Below are positions 59,840 to 64,000 of a DNA stretch of 64,000 nucleotides, in pieces. How positions within the stretch are numbered: position 1 is the first letter of the stretch; the number at the start of each line of letters is the position of its first letter. The notes below the pieces were generated by a model that saw nothing but the letters and a program-made list of their open reading frames with translations, ran no database searches and had not been told where the DNA came from. Source of the DNA: Mesobacillus sp. AQ2 (GTDB lineage Bacteria > Bacillota > Bacilli > Bacillales > Cytobacillaceae); the NCBI RefSeq assembly GCF_030122805.1, contig NZ_CP126080.1, positions 1,183,001 to 1,247,000 on the forward strand, in the 5' to 3' direction. Made by a program: the position numbers and the translations under genes.

Positions 59840-60070
59840 GTGGAGAAGAGAGTTGTTTTTAACGAAGAGACTTGCAAATCGTGTAAGTTGTGCGTGAATG
59901 CTTGTCCGACAAATGTGATCTATCTGGCTGATTACTTGAATGAAAAGGGATACCGGCCAGCCGTCGTCACTGATCAGGAAAACTGTATCAGCTGCGGGAA
60001 ATGCGCGCAAATGTGTCCGGATTCCGTGATCACTGTATATAGGCCTGAGAAGGTTCGCAAATCTGTGTAA
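59840..60070 (+). CDS. 2-oxoacid:ferredoxin oxidoreductase delta subunit (2x 4Fe-4S ferredoxin)
   Basis: Encodes 76 residues with two cluster motifs, CKSCKLCVNACP (about 13-24) and CISCGKCAQMCP (about 48-59). It passes electrons from the catalytic core to ferredoxin. Start GTG 59840 is 8 bases after AAAGGAGG and 14 bp beyond the ATPase stop; an earlier ATG (59813) lies inside the previous gene. Typical order delta-alpha-beta-gamma follows. Confidence 0.9.
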   Translation: MEKRVVFNEETCKSCKLCVNACPTNVIYLADYLNEKGYRPAVVTDQENCISCGKCAQMCPDSVITVYRPEKVRKSV

Positions 60071-60086
60071 CAAAGGAGAGATGACA

Positions 60087-61151
60087 ATGGGGAAAGTACT
60101 GATGAAGGGTAATGAGGTGATCGCCGAAGCTGCTGTCCATGCGGGCTGTAAGTATTTTTTCGGTTATCCGATTACCCCGCAGAGTGAGCTTGTAGCCTAT
60201 ATGGCCAGAAGGCTGCCCGAGGTTGGCGGGTTATTTTTACAGGCGGAAAGTGAAGTGGCTGCGATAAATATGGTGTATGGTGCGGCAGGAACCGGAGTTC
60301 GCGTGATGACGTCTTCTTCAAGCCCGGGCTTTAGCCTTAAGCAGGAAGGAATCTCCTATCTTGTTGGGGCTGAGCTTCCGGCGCTGATCGTGAATGTTAT
60401 GCGGGGCGGCCCTGGGCTTGGGAACATCCAGCCGGCTCAATCGGATTATTTCCAGGTAACAAAGGGCGGAGGACATGGCGACTATCATACACCAGTCCTG
60501 GCGCCATCTACTCTCCAGGAAATCATAGACCTGACGGAAGCAGCATTTGATATTGCCGACCGCTATCGGACGCCTGTTATCCTGCTTGGGGATGGCATGC
60601 TTGGACAGATGATGGAGCCTGTCGAGTTCAAGGAGCTGAAAGAAAGGGAACCGGAGCAGAAGGAATGGGCAACGACAGGAACCCGCGGGGACGGCAAGCC
60701 GAGGGTCATCACTTCACTAGAATTAAATGCTGATGCCCTGGAAAAACGCAATGAACATCTTCAGAAAAAATTTGCGCTGATTCAGCAAAATGAAGTCAGA
60801 TATGAGACGTATGAAACAGAGGATGCAGAATATATCGTAACGGCTTATGGAACCGCCGCAAGGATTGCCATGAATGCAATCAACAAAGCGCGTAAAGACG
60901 GACTGAAAATCGGCATGATCCGCCCAATTACACTTTGGCCATTCCCTGAATTGCCGTTTGTTGAGACCCGCGACCGGGTGAAGGGCTTTCTTTCGGTTGA
61001 GATGAGTGCCGGACAGATGGTCGAGGATGTCAGGCTGGCTGTCGAGGGCAAAGCTCCTGTTTCATTTTTCGGCCGGACTGGCGGGGTAGTGCCGACGCAG
61101 GAAGAAATCTATGATCAGATCATCAAGCTGGCCGGGGGTGTTGTGGTATGA
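60087..61151 (+). CDS. 2-oxoacid:ferredoxin oxidoreductase alpha subunit
   Basis: Encodes 354 residues. Pyrimidine-binding half of the thiamine diphosphate enzyme. Seen: [16 protein letters not shown] (about 20-35) with the TPP-activating region, [30 protein letters not shown] (about 51-80) and a C-terminal transketolase-like domain (from about 240, [14 protein letters not shown]). The sequence group is VOR/KOR rather than pyruvate specific; the exact 2-oxoacid cannot be read. Start ATG 60087 is 8 bases after AAGGAG. Confidence 0.92.
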   Translation: MGKVLMKGNEVIAEAAVHAGCKYFFGYPITPQSELVAYMARRLPEVGGLFLQAESEVAAINMVYGAAGTGVRVMTSSSSPGFSLKQEGISYLVGAELPALIVNVMRGGPGLGNIQPAQSDYFQVTKGGGHGDYHTPVLAPSTLQEIIDLTEAAFDIADRYRTPVILLGDGMLGQMMEPVEFKELKEREPEQKEWATTGTRGDGKPRVITSLELNADALEKRNEHLQKKFALIQQNEVRYETYETEDAEYIVTAYGTAARIAMNAINKARKDGLKIGMIRPITLWPFPELPFVETRDRVKGFLSVEMSAGQMVEDVRLAVEGKAPVSFFGRTGGVVPTQEEIYDQIIKLAGGVVV

Positions 61152-61906
61152 CGATGAAAACGGTGTTCGAGAAAACAGCGGGGCTGACGGATACCCAGAC
61201 CCATTACTGTCCTGGCTGTACGCATGGAATCATCCACAGGATGGTAGGAGAAGTGCTGGAAGAAATGGGCATCCTCGAGGATACGGTCGGAGTAGCATCG
61301 GTTGGATGTTCGGTGCTGTCTTACGAATATTTCAATTGTGATATGACACAGGCAGCGCATGGCCGGGCTCCCGCAGTAGCGACCGGGATCAAGCGCGTCC
61401 TCCCAGACCGATTTGTTTTTACCTACCAGGGGGATGGCGACCTGGCTTCGATTGGGATTGCCGAAGCGGTCCATGCAGCAGCACGGGGGGAAAACATTAC
61501 GGTCATCTTCGTCAACAACGCGATTTATGGGATGACAGGCGGACAAATGGCGCCGACCACACTGGTTGGCCAGAAAACGGCGACAACTCCTTTTGGCCGG
61601 AATGCGAGCATTCAGGGACTGCCGATCCGGGTTAGTGAAATGCTGTCAACATTGGATGGCACAGCTTATATCGAAAGGGTTTCCTCGCACGATGTCCCGA
61701 ATATCCTAAAAGCAAAGAAAGCGATCCGCAAAGCATTCGAAACACAGAAGCAGGGGCTTGGCTTCTCGATGGTCGAGGTACTTTCAAGCTGTCCAACGAA
61801 CTGGGGGCTGGATCCGAATGAATCACTAGATTGGATCAAGGACAATATGGTGCCTGCTTATCCTCTCGGTGTATATAAGGATGTCCAGAAGGGGGATGTT
61901 CGCTGA
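61148..61906 (+). CDS. 2-oxoacid:ferredoxin oxidoreductase beta subunit
   Basis: Encodes 252 residues. Holds the TPP diphosphate motif [30 protein letters not shown] (GDG...NN, about 95-124) and an N-terminal CPGCTHG cluster-proximal motif (about 21-27). Start ATG overlaps the alpha stop by 4 bp (ATGA), and the gene overlaps the gamma start by 1 bp, so translation of the three subunits is coupled. Confidence 0.92.
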   Translation: MTMKTVFEKTAGLTDTQTHYCPGCTHGIIHRMVGEVLEEMGILEDTVGVASVGCSVLSYEYFNCDMTQAAHGRAPAVATGIKRVLPDRFVFTYQGDGDLASIGIAEAVHAAARGENITVIFVNNAIYGMTGGQMAPTTLVGQKTATTPFGRNASIQGLPIRVSEMLSTLDGTAYIERVSSHDVPNILKAKKAIRKAFETQKQGLGFSMVEVLSSCPTNWGLDPNESLDWIKDNMVPAYPLGVYKDVQKGDVR

Positions 61907-62451
61907 TGGAAGAAATTCTGATTGCCGGCTTTGGCGGCCAGGGGGTCATGTCGATGGGCCAATTGATTGCCTATGCCGGAATGACAGAGGGCAAGTTTGT
62001 ATCATGGCTTCCTTCTTACGGACCTGAGCAGCGTGGGGGTACCGCAAACTGTGCAGTAGTTGTCAGCGAGCAGCAGGTTGGTTCGCCGCTGGTTTCTAGC
62101 CCGACAACAGCCATTGTCCTGAACAATCCTTCTTATGAAAAATTCGAGCCAGTTGTAAGGGCTGGAGGATTACTCATAGTAAACTCCTCATTAATTTCAA
62201 AAAGAACGGAAAGAACCGATATCAGGGTGTTGAATATCAACGCAACAGAGAAGGCCAATGAACTTGGCAACCCGAAAGTCGCCAATATGATTCTTCTTGG
62301 CGCATTTTTAGAAGAAACGGGAATCCTTCCAGATGAATCGATCTTGGAAGCGTTGAAAAAAGTGCTTGCGCCGGAAAAACATTCCCTATTGGATATTAAT
62401 CGGCGAGCGCTCGAACTCGGGCGTTCATTGACGAAGATAAGTGCCTCTTGA
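61906..62451 (+). CDS. 2-oxoacid:ferredoxin oxidoreductase gamma subunit
   Basis: Encodes 181 residues. CoA-binding-type gamma domain: IAGFGGQGVMSMGQLIAYA (about 6-24), PSYGPEQRGGTANCAVVVS (about 36-54) and VANMILLGAFLEETGI. It completes a four-subunit enzyme (separate alpha, beta, gamma, delta), the arrangement common in anaerobes. No clear terminator follows; tandem array 3 begins 70 bp downstream. Confidence 0.92.
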   Translation: MEEILIAGFGGQGVMSMGQLIAYAGMTEGKFVSWLPSYGPEQRGGTANCAVVVSEQQVGSPLVSSPTTAIVLNNPSYEKFEPVVRAGGLLIVNSSLISKRTERTDIRVLNINATEKANELGNPKVANMILLGAFLEETGILPDESILEALKKVLAPEKHSLLDINRRALELGRSLTKISAS

Positions 62452-62522
62452 TGGATGGCTCGGGATAGAATGATTCTCGTGGGTTAGTCGGTTTTGAGAG
62501 GGGAATGAGGTTTTAATTGTAA

Positions 62523-62983
62523 TATGTGCCCGAAAACTGTGCAATCCGCGGATGACGGTCACATAAAAGAGAAATATGTGCCCGAAAAGATGGCTGTCCC
62601 TAGATTATGGTCACATAAAAGAGAAATATGTGCCCGAAAACTGTGCAATCCGCGGATGACGGTCACATAAAAGAGAAAATGTGCCCGAAAACTGTGCAAT
62701 CCGCGGATGACGGTCACATAAAAGAGAAAATGTGCTCGAAAACTGTGCAGTCCACGGATAACGGTCACATAAAAGAGAAATATGTGCCCGAAAACTGTGC
62801 AATCCGCGGATGAGGGTCACATAAAAGAGAAATATGTGCCCGAAAACTGTGCAATCCGCGGATGACGGTCACATAAAAGAGAAATATGTGCTCGAAAACT
62901 GTGCAGTCCACGGATAACGGTCACATAAAAGAAGAATATGTGCCCGAAAAGAGAGCGAAGCCAGAATTCCGGTCACAAAAATA
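62523..62983. repeat. Tandem array 3: 9 TATGTGCCCG/CGGTCACATA dyads with 51-52-bp period
   Basis: Left arms start near 62523, 62575, 62627, 62678, 62729, 62781, 62833, 62885 and 62937. Each is followed about 23 bp later by CGGTCACATA, which pairs with it over 10 bp with one mismatch, then a 9-bp spacer ending GAGAAA. In units 2 and 9 the loop differs almost completely while both arms persist. Not coding: frame is lost between 51- and 52-bp units. Confidence 0.95.
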
Positions 62984-63081
62984 GCAGTCACGCTAAAACC
63001 TGTTCCCGGAATCGAAAAGCCATCTTAATTTCCGGGCAACACTTACCTGACCGGCAAATAGAATGTCGCAAGTTTAAATTC

Positions 63082-63117
63082 AAAACCGCTGCCAGTTCTC
63101 CACAGGCAGCGGTTTTA
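63082..63117. terminator. Bidirectional terminator
   Basis: AAAACCGCTGCC / GGCAGCGGTTTT stem between array 3 and the stop codon of the convergent phosphatase gene. Confidence 0.85.
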
Positions 63118-63127
63118 ACAATGTAAG

Positions 63128-63661
63128 TTATTCTTCATCTAAAAGTTCGAGAATGAATGGAACGGCTGCCTGGAGTGAAGGGGCTTTTTTGTCTGCACTT
63201 GTATCTTCCGAGCCAATAAAGACGGTTTTGCAGCCTGCTTTTTTGCCGGCTTCAATATCGCGTTCGTGGTCGCCAACCATGACGCTTCCTTCCAGGTTGA
63301 TCTCATGCCTGCTGGCGAGGTCGAGAAGCATGCCGGCGTTCGGTTTTCGGCACTCGCAACCGGCTTTTGGCTTGTGAGGGCAGTAGGCAACCTCCTTGAT
63401 GTGGCCACCATGTTCCTTAATCATCTCAATCATGGTGTCATGAATTTCGTGTAGACGTTTTTCTTTTAAAAATCCCAGACCGACGCCACCCTGGTTTGTG
63501 ACAACAAAAATTTCATAACCAGCTTTGCTCAGTTCCGCAACGGCTTCGGCTGCACCTTCAAGGAGGTACAGGTCTTCCGGGGAGTTGACGAATTTTACCC
63601 GGTGAGATAGTACTTCATTTAGGACACCGTCCCTGTCCAAGAATATCGCTTTTTTTTTCAT
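63128..63661 (-). CDS. HAD-superfamily phosphatase, GmhB (heptose bisphosphate) type
   Basis: Encodes 177 residues. Catalytic FLDRDGVLN (residues 7-15) with two Asp, VVTNQGG (about 54-60), the zinc-binding insert CPHKPKAGCECRKPN (about 94-108) and GDHERDIEAG (about 130). The zinc loop is specific to GmhB/histidinol-phosphatase-like HADs, which dephosphorylate heptose 1,7-bisphosphate; with no heptose genes nearby the true substrate is open. Its ATG overlaps the stop of the upstream glycosylase gene (ATGA). No strong ribosome site, in line with coupled translation. Confidence 0.88.
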   Translation of the reverse strand: MKKKAIFLDRDGVLNEVLSHRVKFVNSPEDLYLLEGAAEAVAELSKAGYEIFVVTNQGGVGLGFLKEKRLHEIHDTMIEMIKEHGGHIKEVAYCPHKPKAGCECRKPNAGMLLDLASRHEINLEGSVMVGDHERDIEAGKKAGCKTVFIGSEDTSADKKAPSLQAAVPFILELLDEE

Positions 63662-64000
63662 TTTGACCCTCCATTGTTCACAAATGTTTTTTCGGCCTTC
63701 TGGTGACGGGAAACATAGCTGTTACCGGTAATCCAGAACCGCCATGGATAGTCTCTCGCTTCTCCGGAATTATCGATGCCGATTCTTTTGCCTGATGAAA
63801 TGCTATCTGGTAACAACCCCGGTGCGATGTAAAGTGGTTCCTTCGTTAAGTGATGTCCGTAATCTGACATAGTGATCCCGAGCGCTTTTGTCAGCTTCCC
63901 TGGACCATTGGTGAGATTGGCTGATTCCGGCATGCCCCGTCGCTTGACCATTAAATCCAGACCTGATAATGGTTCCACTCCACGGATTAACACAGCTTCT
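63658..64000 (-). CDS. 3-methyladenine DNA glycosylase, AAG/MPG family (partial)
   Basis: The C-terminal about 114 residues only; the 5' part lies beyond the window edge, and the frame is open to the last base. Seen: EAVLIRGVEPLSG, MVKRRG, LTNGPGKLTKALGI (the AAG signature with substrate-binding Asn/Gly) and RIGIDNSGEARDYPWRFW followed by GNSYVS. Excises alkylated purines such as 3-methyladenine. Overlaps the phosphatase start by 4 bp, so both are one operon. Confidence 0.9.
   Translation of the reverse strand, partial: EAVLIRGVEPLSGLDLMVKRRGMPESANLTNGPGKLTKALGITMSDYGHHLTKEPLYIAPGLLPDSISSGKRIGIDNSGEARDYPWRFWITGNSYVSRHQKAEKTFVNNGGSK

Noticed and set aside
62559-62820. Reading frames across array 3 (both strands, 60-70 residues with internal repeats)
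   Set aside because: Frames arise because some units are 51 bp long; they have no ribosome site and break where the period is 52 bp.

Overview
The window is chromosomal DNA of a spore-forming member of the Bacillaceae. Evidence: a gamma-type small acid-soluble spore protein (sspE), the sporulation proteins PrkA and YhbH, low-to-mid GC, strong AGGAGG ribosome binding sites, and a gene order that follows the Bacillus subtilis yfhQ(mutY)-yfhS-fabL-sspE-ygaB-ygaC-ygaD-ygaE-gsaB-bcp-perR-ygzB-ygxA-rrn-tRNA-queG-yhbB-trmL-prkA-yhbH backbone almost exactly. The species cannot be fixed from the sequence alone; a relative of Bacillus sensu lato (Mesobacillus/Cytobacillus type) is a reasonable guess.

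Layout. 0-6 kb: DNA repair (mutY), fatty-acid elongation (fabL), spore protein, ygaB, ntdP/ygaC, ABC exporter ygaD. 6-12 kb: a five-gene oligopeptide/dipeptide importer (two ATPases, lipoprotein receptor, two permeases). 12-20 kb (minus strand): ygaE, a 1489-residue glutamate synthase large subunit without a small subunit beside it, and gsaB. 20-24 kb: a three-gene ABC-2 transporter, a long 53-bp tandem array, and a small K+-channel-like protein. 24-30 kb: bcp, a TetR regulator, a hydroxyacid dehydrogenase, a cobalamin adenosyltransferase, perR with its own Per box, ygzB and ygxA. 30-37 kb: a complete 16S-23S-5S operon followed by 15 tRNA genes. 37-46 kb: queG, yhbB, trmL, nfsA, prkA, yhbH and a C39-type peptidase. 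46-59 kb: betaine transporter, deoR-nupC, an NRDE protein, flavin and aldo/keto oxidoreductases, a DegV protein, and pbuG under a guanine riboswitch. 59-62.5 kb: a four-subunit 2-oxoacid:ferredoxin oxidoreductase operon with an ATPase and a cre operator. 63-64 kb: a GmhB-like phosphatase and a partial alkyladenine glycosylase.

Regulation readable from the sequence includes a PerR box on perR, a guanine riboswitch plus terminator on pbuG, CcpA (cre) sites at nupC, at the oxidoreductase operon and upstream of the glutamate synthase, a CodY-like box in the glutamate synthase promoter, paired operator-like repeats around the nupC promoter, tandem rrn promoters and a further promoter directly before 5S.

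The least explained content is non-coding. Three intergenic arrays (22.6-23.75, 53.85-54.54 and 62.5-62.98 kb) have unrelated sequences but the same design: about 52-53 bp period, each unit carrying a 7-10 bp inverted arm pair. A fourth array (13.48-13.59 kb) repeats a 9-mer every 20-21 bp. These periods are close to five and two helical turns. Two other dispersed elements occur: a roughly 120-bp hairpin repeat in three copies (one inside the 23S-5S spacer, one as the leader of a permease gene) and a 187-bp element with 14-bp terminal inverted repeats after the tRNA cluster.
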